From Tigriopus japonicus (taxonomy: Eukaryota; Arthropoda; Copepoda; Harpacticoida; Harpacticidae): a DNA stretch of 64,000 nt. Positions 53,221 through 62,742 of the stretch are shown here, in pieces. Under the pieces are notes generated by a model. It was not told the DNA's origin, searched no databases, and saw nothing but the letters and a program-made list of their open reading frames with translations. The translations under genes and the position numbers were made by a program. Every line of letters begins with the position of its first letter. Position 1 is the stretch's first letter. The DNA lies in NCBI GenBank assembly GCA_010645155.1, contig JAAGOF010000134.1, positions 44,960 through 108,959 on the forward strand, read 5' to 3'.

Positions 53221-53530
53221 ATGGCAACAAACACGTGTGAAGGCGAGGCAAGGGCAAGGATTTTTTGGTTTTTTGCTTCCACACACTGTATGTTGGAGAA
53301 TTTCATCGTGACACTGATAATTAAATTGAATCTTTATTGAAACCCTTGGTCATGTCATGGTCTATAAAATGAATTAAAGGAAATACAATTGTACGTTCAT
53401 CTGTATGGAAAAAGTGAAAAGTCAATTGGTAAATAACAACCCCAGAATGGGCCCCACAACATTATTACAATTATTGTAAAAAATATCCAATGAGACAAAT
53501 CTCGCAATAAACATTATAAAAAAATACAAG

Positions 53531-53580
53531 TGATGGACCAAAAGGGCTTTCAGCTGAAATTTCGGCCTTGGTTTCATTGA
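53531..53580. repeat. Partial copy of hAT-like MITE W
   Basis: gtgatggaccaaaagggct followed by gaaatttcggcc matches the left end of the element at 61287-61615. Only the end survives. Confidence 0.6.
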
Positions 53581-53842
53581 CAATTGTAGAGAGGATAGAT
53601 GGCACATTGCAAATTTTCCGCAGAATGAGCCCAAACAATCAGGTCATCTGGATACTGTACACATTGTATTTAATTGTGGGTTTTCTTCGGGAGGAGACAC
53701 CTGCAAGGGGCCGCGAAAAAGGAGGGAGCCATGGCAGTCCATATCAAATAATTATGCACTCTGGAGCAGAGGGTCCAAAAGGAAACGTTGCATGACATGC
53801 AATGTCGAGAACTAGAAAATTTGAAAACAACGTTGTTGTGAT

Positions 53843-54540
53843 TAGTGATGGGAGCCAAACAGGAGCTTGGGCAAGCGGTCCGGTACAGTACCTTGGACTT
53901 GCCGAAACTTGGGTCTACTTGGGTGCCTGTACAAGTATTTTTCCCACCTTACAGGTTTGCCAAATTTGCTAGGAATGAAGACTAAACCTTCGGCATCAGA
54001 ATTTCAATTAACCAGAAAGTTTCAGCGAAATAGGGCCCATGCCCTTGTTAGGATGGATTTTTAGATGAAAATACACAATTCAAAGCTTTTGAGAATATTT
54101 CAAAAAAAAAAAAAAAAGAGTTGGCATCTTATATTTTTTTCTAGCAACTCTGAGTGACCGAGCTTGTTCCCAAGTGTGACTGTTAAATATCATTCTTGAT
54201 TGGCCCGAAAAGTGTATTCATGTGTGGCTTAGAACTGAAACTAAAGAAAAAACATGGTTTTGCAAATGCTATCCAAATCAAAATATTTTTTGTTTCACTT
54301 CCACTGTTTATTGCTAAATTATTAAGGTCAAAAGATCATTGAAAATGCAACTTGACATTCTTTTCTTCTAAGTCACACTGCAAGCATCTGAAATCTTCTA
54401 AGAGCAACTGCCGGCAACTGCATCTTCCAATGTTCCTTGAGCTTGCCAAGTGTATTGGTGTATTGCCCAAGTAATGCTTGTCAACAACTTGTGCTTGGGG
54501 TGTCTGTGATGACTCATTACTTGCCCAAGTCACATCACTA
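53843..54540. mobile_element. hAT-type element Z (698 bp) with TSD GTTGTGAT
   Basis: Starts TAGTGATGGGAGCC and ends GACATCACTA-type sequence (cacatcacta); the octamer gttgtgat is identical on both sides (53835-53842, 54541-54548). The subterminal motif cttgggcaag occurs near the left end and is inverted near the right. It is nested in Y. No ORF of note; an A15-like run occurs at 54099-54117. Confidence 0.85.
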
Positions 54541-54758
54541 GTTGTGATCAACAATAACAAAGAAAATTCAGGGTGATGCAAGTATCCCTGCTGTTCACCT
54601 TTTTAGCATCAGTAGAGCGAATAATTCCTATACACACACACACATTTGGTCTGATGATGGTTTGATTAAAGTTTAGAAAATGCATCAAATAAGGTATTCC
54701 CTTCAATTGTCCGCCAAAGCTTGGATGATATATTATTATTGATTTATTGCGATGTCAA

Positions 54759-55265
54759 TTAGTCATCAATATGGTCACAAAAGTAAAAGCCGTGATATGG
54801 GTGGAGATGTTCCCCACATAACAAGCAAATACAGCTTTCCGTTGGGCTGGGATGGTATTCTGCTTTTGAGCACCTCATGTGATGGTTCGAATCCAGTATT
54901 TCCTTCATTTCCCTTCTCCGTTGTGCTGGGTCTAAAGGGATGCCTTTCAAAGTTTTACTTCTCCAGAAGTAAGTAGGTATGGAGGGTATTAGGTTTATCG
55001 AAGAAGGGATTGGGAGTTTGTTGAAGAGGTCAAGCCGGAGACCGGAAAAGCCATGCCCGAATTGAATAGCCGAGATGCCGTTGCTTGCAATATTCTGCAG
55101 CCAAAGACGGAGAGGATGTGATGAAGTGACAAAATAAGTGATAGAATTATTGGTAGAATAGGGGATTCCCAGATAACGTTTTAGATATTTTGAGAATACA
55201 GAGTCCGCTGCGTTCCAGGTATTTTGGGAAATGGGTGAAGTGATCAAAACACTTTGGGATTTCAT
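54759..55265 (-). pseudogene. Possible LINE ORF2 C-terminal fragment
   Basis: 168-codon minus frame. The block FSKYLKRYLGIPYSTNN resembles the post-RT region of several LINE proteins (an L-R-LGVP-ST pattern), and the end carries a CX2C..H..C motif (CLLCGEHLHPYHGFYFC) like the C-terminal zinc motif of LINE ORF2. No RT core is present, so the assignment is tentative. Confidence 0.4.
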
Positions 55266-55685
55266 CCCCCTGAGTAATCTCCTATAAAGGCCACCCGATT
55301 TTGAAAGTTGGAAGCCAAAATTTTAAGTCAGCATTCAATTTTAAGAGTCAAATTAGCCTATCTTACAAGTTTGAGTCGCTGGCTAAAATAGATAGTCTGC
55401 ATTAAGCTTATAACTTTATGCAATTGGTTAGAAAAATGTTTAATATTGTAGAAAAAGACGTAGTATAAGCTGGGGTAAAAATGGCAGCACTAGAGATTTT
55501 CACCGTGGCATCAAGCCGGCATCAAGCTTCTAAGTCCTCATTTTTTTTGGTACCGTCTCAAGCTACTTGATTTCAGGGTGGCTAAAGTCCCATCACTAAT
55601 GTTTAGGCAAAAAAGTTCCTAGTTGAAGTTTTCAAATCAATGGCATGGTCACCTGGTGAGGTCTTCGGTTCTTTCAAGAAAGTGA

Positions 55686-55885
55686 CCACTAGCAATAACA
55701 ATAAATGACCCAAAAACGTTACTGAATTCCACATTTGACTCATCACTTGCATGGTTGACATTTGCCTGGTCACATATTTCAAATGTTCCCGCACTTGTGT
55801 CCTCTCAACAGTTGGCGACCGGAGACACATTTTTAGGCTTACACGCGGTCTAGTATTAATAGAAGTCAATGGTCATTTATCAGGC
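55686..55885 (+). repeat. Dispersed repeat R, uncut copy
   Basis: Collinear with 41510-41681 and continuing through gtctagtattaatagaagtc, it shows the uninterrupted sequence of the site where insertion X landed in the other copy. Confidence 0.8.
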
Positions 55886-58262
55886 AGAGAAGAAAGTGAA
55901 GTGGTCAATCAACCAGATTAAAATGCTAAAAGTACTAATCTACTAATTTGTTGACTTGAGCTGTGGTGTTCATCAGATTCCCAGATGTCCATAAATGAAC
56001 GCATCTTGTGAAATTTCCTAAACTTGAGGGGAAAGTGTAATAATAACCATTTCAGGCAATTCACCTTAGGTGGTGAGATGTTTCCTGTTTCCAGTAACTT
56101 GAACTTCGCTATTTTGCGTGGAATAGCCAAATGTCAGTGATTGAGCATATGTGTAACTTACAAAATGATGGTGAACAGCCAATAGATAAAGATTTACGGA
56201 AAGCAATATGGTCGTCATTTGCTTGTGGGCGTGCAGCCATCACACCGTAAATCGAGACACTTTTTGGACTCACAGCCGTTGACGAGCAATTGCAGAACAA
56301 TGGAGGAATATGACTTATTTTGCCAAAAAATAAGTATTATGCAAAGTGCTGTTTCACTCTCAGACATTATGTTTCATGTAACCTTGTGAAAATACAATGA
56401 ATAAAGAACATTAATGTGTATTGTGGCGTGCTCGCTCATGAGCACTGCGTTGCTCACTACCCTTCCCCCATGCTATGTATATAAGCCCTTGTATGTCAGA
56501 ATCATAGACCACGGAACTTCTGGACGGGTGACGGCCACGCAACCTTTTCCACAGACGTCATGTCGCTCAGGAAGCAACGTTATTTAATTCAGACTTATGT
56601 TAGATCTTAACAACTTAGTTTTCTTTTCTCTAGCTTATTTCCAGTCTCCACATCTCCCCTGTGAAGGATTTTCACAGTTTTGATACTGTTGTATTACTCA
56701 TGCATGGATAGATAACTGAAAACATCAAATTTTAACATAGTTTTAACTTGACACAATCCAATTTGAATATATGTAAATATCCATTTAAATAATTCAGATA
56801 GGTGATACTTCATGAAATATTTGGTATACTTTAATGTCACATTGTACCTGTAAGCAATTGTTGATAATATATATATCTTGCACTTGATATGCCATACTTA
56901 AGTTTAATTTGTACCCCTTTGTACATTAATATGTCTCAACTGTACAAGCATTGAGGTAGCAAACTTAAAATCTGGCAACTGTCCCAAGAGATATCTAACC
57001 TCTTTCAATGTTCCCATTCCGGCATTTTTAATATCTTTTCAATATATTTTATTAAATTTCCTTATTTGTAGTTCTATACATTCAATGGATAATTCACTTT
57101 CTTTCATCCTCATGCCCATGTTAAGTTCCATATCATGGGTTTCTCATTAGATTCTCTCCTTTTAAAGGACTTCAAAAGCCTTAGGCTATAATTAATATAG
57201 CATTCGCACAGTTCCATTGTATACTTAAAAAGTTGGATTAGGCACTTTAGGCTCTTACTGCATGTAGAAAGGAAAGCACTACAAGAAACAGTATCAAATA
57301 AAAATTCTTTCTTTGGTGACTTTAACCACTGACCAAATGTATTTGTGTTGAAATTTTGGGCAAATATATGCCAAGACAAATATTCTGCTTTGAGCTTAAA
57401 AGATTCCCAGAATTATGCCTCACACAATGCAAACACTAAGATTTATCTTACTTGCTTGGTTCACTCACATTTAGAAAAAGTATATGAACGTTTGGTATGT
57501 GGCTGAATCACCAACAGAACAAGCCTTGCCATCGAGAAGAACTCACACCATGAACAATCTAGCAGTAGTTGAGTCTCGACCGATTCCCAAAATAACTCTG
57601 GGTGAGGAGGTACTTGTTTCACTAAAGGTGTTGCACTATCAAAGGTGGGTGTGCCATCAGCCATAGACGGTAGCACTACAACAGATGAAGGAGTATTGCC
57701 ATGAGTCAAAAGATCTGAATGTGACTTTAAAAACACACTTACAAAGCACTGCACAGATGAATTTATCACATTTCATCATGATTCTTCAAGATGTTTCAAA
57801 TGTTGTGAGTGAGAAAGAACTGGCAAAACAAACAAGGGTGACTGAAAATTGTAGGCTTTCTAAAATTGTGATTTGGATCTTGCAAAAATAAGTAAGGCTC
57901 AAGTCATTTCTTCAAATAATAGAAACCTGCTATGAGCTTATAAATAGCAAAAGGAACTTAATACTCAAATTATAAAGAGATTTTGTTTTGTCATAAGATA
58001 AAATCATGCTGTTTGCTGGTCAATGATCTCGTCACCTTTTGAATGGCAGATGTGGCCAATCCTGCCCAATGAGAATTGGCTTGGGTTGCCTGAATGACGC
58101 ATACTTTGAGACAGGCATTTTTTCCGATGCGGTTTCAGATACGGTATTAAGGAATCCTTGGTCAGAATACAAACCAGTATCGAAGTACATCTACTCTACT
58201 CACTATACGTTGAGTGGCCTCGCGGCTACTCTTCGTGTGTCGAGTCTTTAAGTCAAGCTTTT
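55886..58262. other. Spacer, no gene seen
   Basis: Neither strand carries a recognisable gene. At 56478-56485 there is a good TATA box (TATATAAG) in a GC-richer block (56430-56570) that could be a solitary LTR or promoter, but no matching copy or transcript evidence is available. The frames at 57461-57769 and 58039-58251 show no domain. Confidence 0.45.
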
Positions 58263-58366
58263 TGTGGTATGAATGACTAGATGTTTATTGTCGTAGAGAC
58301 ATAGATATTTATAGGGGGTAATAGATGCATTGTCGGGAGGGGCATACTCGGGAGCAGGATACTACA
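58263..58366 (+). repeat. 5' terminal repeat of TRIM-like element
   Basis: Begins TGTGGTATG and ends GATACTACA. It repeats at 58963-59079, where a 13-bp insertion follows TGTGGTATG. The target duplication ctttt precedes it (58258-58262). Confidence 0.8.
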
Positions 58367-58602
58367 TCTCCCTCACGGGGGGGGGACATGAGAATTAAAA
58401 TAAACATAAAAATATCACAGAAGATTTACATAGTTATCACAGATTTGACTAGAAAAATAAGTTTGACTAGAAATAAACTTGACTTCAGCAAGACTCGGTC
58501 GACCACGGCATCGGCTCGGTCGGCCACGCCTTCGTCCGGCAGTCACGGCATCGGCCTGATCGTGCAGCGGCCACGGCATCGGCTCGGTCGGCCACGCCAT
58601 CG

Positions 58603-58697
58603 TCCGGCGGTCACGGCATCGTCCGGCGGTCACGGCATCGTCCGACGGTCACGGCATCGTTCGACGGTTACGGCATCGTCCGAAGGTCACGGCATCG
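58603..58697. repeat. 19-bp GC-rich tandem repeat, five units
   Basis: Units of tccggcggtcacggcatcg start at 58603, 58622, 58641, 58660 and 58679, with substitutions at two or three positions; degenerate units precede it from about 58500. It lies inside the TRIM-like element. Confidence 0.92.
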
Positions 58698-58962
58698 TTC
58701 CATGTCTTGGCCGGGGCGCCAGACGGCCTGTCCGTTGCGTGTACGGGCCTTCCGCTGCATCCACAGGTGGATCGCTGCAACCACGGGCCTTCCATTGCAC
58801 CACCATGACGTAGGCTGCATCCATGGCCATCCCGCTGCACCACGTCCACCCGCTGCATCCACGGCCCTCCCGCACGCAACACGGACCTACGTCTCCCCGA
58901 CCAAGGGGAGGGAGAAGGGAGAGGTCCTTCCGCCAATACGGCGGCAACTACCGGCTGTGCCA

Positions 58963-59079
58963 TGTGGTATGGCCGAGTGGTGTGAATGACTAGATGTTTA
59001 TTGTCTTAGAGACATAGATATTTATAGGGGGTAATAGATGCATTGTCGGGAGGGGCATACTCGGGAGCAGGATACTACA
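58963..59079 (+). repeat. 3' terminal repeat of TRIM-like element
   Basis: 117 bp, matching 58263-58366 except for a 13-bp insertion and one or two substitutions; followed by ctttt. Confidence 0.8.
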
Positions 59080-59293
59080 CTTTTTAACACGCACTCATTT
59101 CACTGTACATGATTTAATAAAATCATTCCTTGGCTTTGAATCCTTTTTGTTGTGGGTTTCAGGGTAAAATTATTAAGCAAGCCCAGTCCGGCTATCAAAG
59201 CCAGCCATGGAATCATACAATTTTCTCGATCGGCAACCTCCTGTCCAGGATCGTAACAGTTCTCCATCTGTACATGTGGATTAACGTCTAAAA

Positions 59294-59542
59294 CAGGGGT
59301 CGGCAACCGGTGGGCCGCGGCCCAAATGTGGGCCCAAGGGTGGTAGTTGGTGGGCCCAGGAGCTATGGAGAAAGTCCAAAATAGTGGGCCTGAGAGCCAT
59401 CCATAGTACTGTACTTGTGGGCCCAAAGCTCTTTGATCACTAATTTGTGGGCCCCAAAACCTACCACTGCCTGTTTGGTGGGCCCCAGACAACATGAATC
59501 AAATTTCGTGGGCCTTGACCCAAAAATGGTTGCCGACCCCTG
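59294..59542. mobile_element. hAT-like MITE, copy B, TSD GTCTAAAA
   Basis: 249 bp with the same CAGGGGTCGGCAACC ends as copy A (1312-1559) and roughly 90 percent similar by eye. The octamer gtctaaaa is identical at 59286-59293 and 59543-59550. The GTGGGCC motif series is conserved. Confidence 0.95.
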
Positions 59543-59550
59543 GTCTAAAA

Positions 59551-60600
59551 TGTTCTTCGAGAAAGATCAAGGAGGAGAAGCGAATGTAGGTCCTCTTTCC
59601 CTGTTGGAGAGTGCTAGCAATGACACCACATATCCTCACTTTTTTCCCACCATGACATTGAAGATGTTTCTTCAAGCCTCTTCTCTTGCTCGGACATTGA
59701 ATGACTCAAAATTATAATTCAAGTACTCAAAGACTGCTGATGGTGAAACATCTCGACACATTTTCAGCCAAGATAAAAATCAAAATAGCACTGTGGATTA
59801 TCTTCATCGTCATATTCACAAAAATATCAGACTTCATTTTATCTGATTTGTTCGACAGTTAATCAAAATTCTCTCGGGTTTTTTGTCTTCTTATTGGGAT
59901 TCTTCTTTCTTCCTTTGAGTTCACTATTTGGAACAGGGTAAGCAGTGCACTTATGACAACAGTTTTAAGTACCAAGCGCAATCAACATCAGATTTCTAAT
60001 TTCAATGGGAAAGTCTTCTTTTCCGCAACACATTTCTAAAAGTGGATAACTCGTCTTGTGTCTTGTTGGTAATTCACATGTGATGACGCTATTGATTCCG
60101 GTTCAGTGATTCTAGTACAAATAATACAAAAGGCGTAAGATTTCAATTTGTACCTTGGAAAAAGATTTAATATTTTTGTTCAATGGTCCTTGCAATCACA
60201 GTTCAAAGTAATTTTCCTGAGCATTTTACCTCAAAGAACTTGTTGCAAATAATTCATGATGCAAACGCCATGAATTTGGGCAACTTAGAAACCATATTGT
60301 AAAATATGGGAGCACTGAGACATGAACAATTCAGAAAATAAGGGTGTCCAGAATTGTGATGATTCTGGAGCAAATTCGTTAGGGAGACAGTCTAAAAACT
60401 TTAATGACAAAGAAAACTCAAAATCTTACAACTACCTAATTAGTTTTTGCCGGTAAAAAATAGCAGAAAGGTTGATAAGACGATCAGGCTTTGAGAATTT
60501 TGATGTAGTTTCCATTTCATTTGGTATCCATTTTTATACGGGATGACTTGATACCGTCTTGATGCCAGCTTCTGAGATGTATTTATTGATACCGGCATCA
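59551..60600. other. Spacer inside insertion X, no gene seen
   Basis: Short frames only. The last 100 bp (from about 60545) hold ataccgtc/gatgccagc-type motifs that form the subterminal part of X. Confidence 0.5.
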
Positions 60601-60642
60601 GTTGGTCTCATGTATTGGAAATACCGTCTCGTCCCATCACTA

Positions 60643-60989
60643 GTATTAATAAAAGTCAATGGTTTTCTTGCAGAGGAGGCATCCCAAGGGACCGGGGAAG
60701 GAGGAGGGTCCGTTAGGAGAGCGCCTCTGCAAGAAAACCAAACAACAAAGCAGCGTTGCCAGATATTTCAAAATCTGCTTAGTTTCTTTGTAAAAAATGG
60801 CAAATGCCCATTTACAGAAAACACTCACCTTACATTTTGAATATATTCCAGTTCCAGCAAAACAGAAATAAAAACGTCTGAAGATATTGCCCAAAGTAAA
60901 ATTCTGTTTGTCTTTGTTATATTTGTTTGTTCCCCATTAGTACTCCAGCGTAAGAAAAGAAAATGCAAGCGATTACAATCTCCCATTTG
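60643..60989. other. Right flank of X: remainder of repeat R, hairpin, shared MITE piece
   Basis: Begins with the second gtattaat and aaaagtcaatgg of repeat R. A perfect 16-bp stem (ggttttcttgcagagg at 60661-60676 with its complement at 60724-60739) encloses a G/A-rich loop. From 60743 the sequence resembles the interior of the MITE at 21614-22080. Confidence 0.7.
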
Positions 60990-62318
60990 CAGGGTTGGTC
61001 AGGGAGATTATCCCCTCCAAAAAGAGTCCCGTTTATCCTCCTTGGGATAAACGGGAATTTCCTTCAAGTAGTAAAAGGGATAAACGGGATTTTATTACTT
61101 TCCAAGCATTTTTTCTTACTCTTCAAGCATTTTTTCCTACCTCACAAGCATTTTTTTACGTTTTAAGCATTTCTTCCTTTTTTCTATAATTATTCACAAA
61201 TTTCCTTAACACTATATTTCCCACAAAATCTCCCTTTTTTCAATTAAGTCCCACACAAAAATTATTTCCATAAGTACGGTTTAAACTAGTGATGGACCAA
61301 AAGGGCTCATAACCGAAACCAAAAGTTTCGGCCAAAAGAGGGCTTAACCGAAACCGAAACCAAAAGCAGCTGACCACAAAATTGTGTAAATGCAAAAATC
61401 CACCTTAAAAATTAAATTACTCATGTGTTCAATGTTGGGTAGGGCGTAGTTTTGGAAAAATTGGGAAACTTGAATTTCAGTTGTTTTTGAATGAAATTTT
61501 GTTGACTTTGTTGTCAAACTCCGTCCTTTATAGTAAATGTCTGCTTTCGGTTTTGGTAGGCATAACCGAAACCGAAACCGAAATTTCGGCCGAAAGCGCT
61601 TTCGATCCATCACTAGTTTAAACCTTTATAAAATTATTAATATTAAATTTATTTTAAAAATCTAGGTTTTTAGCTTTTATTTGCTTGTGTTTTTGAAGTT
61701 AAAACGCAACTTCGGAGCTGCAATCTGATAAAGGCAGTCCGCGCAGTAGGAATATTGCAGGGTTAGTTGGTGGACTATCTCAACAATAAAGCATCGCGTT
61801 TATTGGGACTAACGGGATTTTCCTCCAGGGAATAACGGGGATAAAGAGGATTTCCCTCCTTTTTCAAACATTTTTTTCTAATTTCTAGAAATAAATTCAT
61901 TTTTTGTGTCTTTGTATTACATTTACTGAGCATGAAATTTTCTGACTTCGATAATCTTTGACTTTGGAAGATTTCTTCAAGTACATTACATCTCATCAAG
62001 TACCGTCAATTGTGGGCTTTTTGTAACATATTTTTATTAATTTAATAATATATGACAATTATTTCTGTTACATATTCTGTAAAATATTGCAAATATATTT
62101 CATTAATATTTGTATTAAGCCTTTAGTTTGATCGGCTCCTTTCAGGGATGCCAAAAATTATTCAAACCTGTCAAAATCGGAACAAAATTGGCTTTATTTC
62201 ATTTATCCACCGCTGCATCCCGTTTATCCCCCTATTTTTCCCGGTTTTCCCCCGTTTATCCCGTTTATCCCCGGGTAAAGGGGATAAATCGAAAAAGTTG
62301 ATCCCCCGACCAACCCTG
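60990..62318. mobile_element. hAT-type element (1329 bp) with GGGATAAACGGG motifs
   Basis: The left end CAGGGTTGGTCAGGG and the right end, read inward as CAGGGTTGGTCGGGGG, form the inverted repeat; the flanks cccatttg (60982-60989) and cccattcg (62319-62326) are an 8-bp duplication with one mismatch. Copies of a cgtttatccc/gggataaacggg motif cluster near both ends (61020-61095, 61795-61850, 62210-62290), as expected for subterminal transposase sites. No transposase ORF. MITE W is nested inside. Confidence 0.82.
61287..61615. mobile_element. hAT-like MITE W (329 bp) with TSD GTTTAAAC
   Basis: Ends TAGTGATGGACC and GATCCATCACTA; the octamer gtttaaac is identical on both sides (61279-61286, 61616-61623). 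Subterminal aaccgaaaccgaaa runs occur in inverted orientation at both ends. Related ends appear at 53531 and 63575. No ORF. Confidence 0.93.
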
Positions 62319-62523
62319 CCCATTCGTCCGTTTTCCTAATTTTTTGTGTGGGAGCAAATGTGGCGACAATTGCCGTCAAACACCAGGCAACCCTGCAGTG
62401 ACGCTGATTGCAGCTGAACTTTTCAGTCTAGGCCGTCTAGGCGTGTACAAGAGAGTGCATTAGTTCCTTATAACATTTCTTGGGCTTTTATTGGCTCCCT
62501 GGTCTGTCTTTAATCATCAGAAC

Positions 62524-62727
62524 ATGTCCCAGCAGCACCTTGAATCCAAAATTGCCAAGCTTGAGGATGAGTTAAAGGCGGAGAGGAAAGCAAGAAAGAA
62601 AGAGAAAAAGGCAAAGGAGTCAGCCATTGCCTGGGCCCTTATGGAAATGAAGGAGAAAGAGAAGACAAGGAAAATGGCCATCAATATCCTAGCCAGTCAT
62701 GGGGTCAGGGTTTCGCCAGGAGCATGA
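62524..62727 (+). CDS. Small lysine/glutamate-rich coiled-coil ORF
   Basis: 67 codons from the ATG at 62524 (MSQQHLESKIAKLEDELKAE), chosen because the charged heptad pattern starts right after it; an in-frame ATG at 62491 adds 11 residues. Hydrophobic residues recur every three or four positions, so a coiled coil is likely. The TGA at 62725-62727 is followed in the same frame by the Ser/Thr-rich frame at 62743, so the two may be one gene with a single stop. I do not recognise the family. Confidence 0.4.
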   Translation: MSQQHLESKIAKLEDELKAERKARKKEKKAKESAIAWALMEMKEKEKTRKMAINILASHGVRVSPGA

Positions 62728-62742
62728 GAACCCTTAACCTTC

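Larger units (their letters stand above)
51581..55598. mobile_element. hAT-type element Y (4.0 kb) with TSD ATGTTTAG
   Basis: The left end TACTGATGGGAC (51581) and the right end, read inward as TAGTGATGGGAC (from 55598), differ at one base. The identical octamer atgtttag flanks it (51573-51580, 55599-55606). The motif aagccggcatcaagc occurs near both ends. The interior holds a mariner-type transposase relic, element Z, a LINE fragment and no hAT transposase. Confidence 0.85.
58263..59079 (+). mobile_element. TRIM-like LTR element, 817 bp, GC-rich interior
   Basis: Two direct terminal repeats with TG..CA ends and a 5-bp duplication ctttt (58258-58262, 59080-59084) define an LTR element. The 600-bp interior has no gag or pol. 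Its 3' part is strikingly GC-rich, with repeats of ggtcacggcatcgtcc and of cgctgcatccac. A purine-rich tract (58903-58925) lies about 40 bp before the 3' repeat. No standard primer binding site was seen after the 5' repeat. Terminal-repeat retrotransposons in miniature have this build; the interior may be captured sequence. Confidence 0.7.
47339..60642. mobile_element. hAT-type insertion X (13.3 kb) with TSD GTATTAAT
   Basis: The left end TAGTGATGGGG starts at 47339 and the right end CGTCCCATCACTA ends at 60642. The octamer gtattaat is identical on both sides (47331-47338, 60643-60650). The outer flanks, read together, rebuild repeat R, which is uncut at 55686-55885. The next bases of each end are also partly inverted (atgagacca blocks). 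No transposase was recognised inside, and most of the length is later insertions. X may therefore be a non-autonomous element grown by nesting. Confidence 0.7.

Noticed and set aside
58415..58989. Overlapping GC-rich frames in the TRIM-like element
   Set aside because: Long frames in several phases are expected from GC-rich repeats; none has a known domain.
61285..61623. Long ACCGAAACC run as simple repeat only
   Set aside because: The run lies inside a defined MITE with inverted ends and a perfect octamer duplication.
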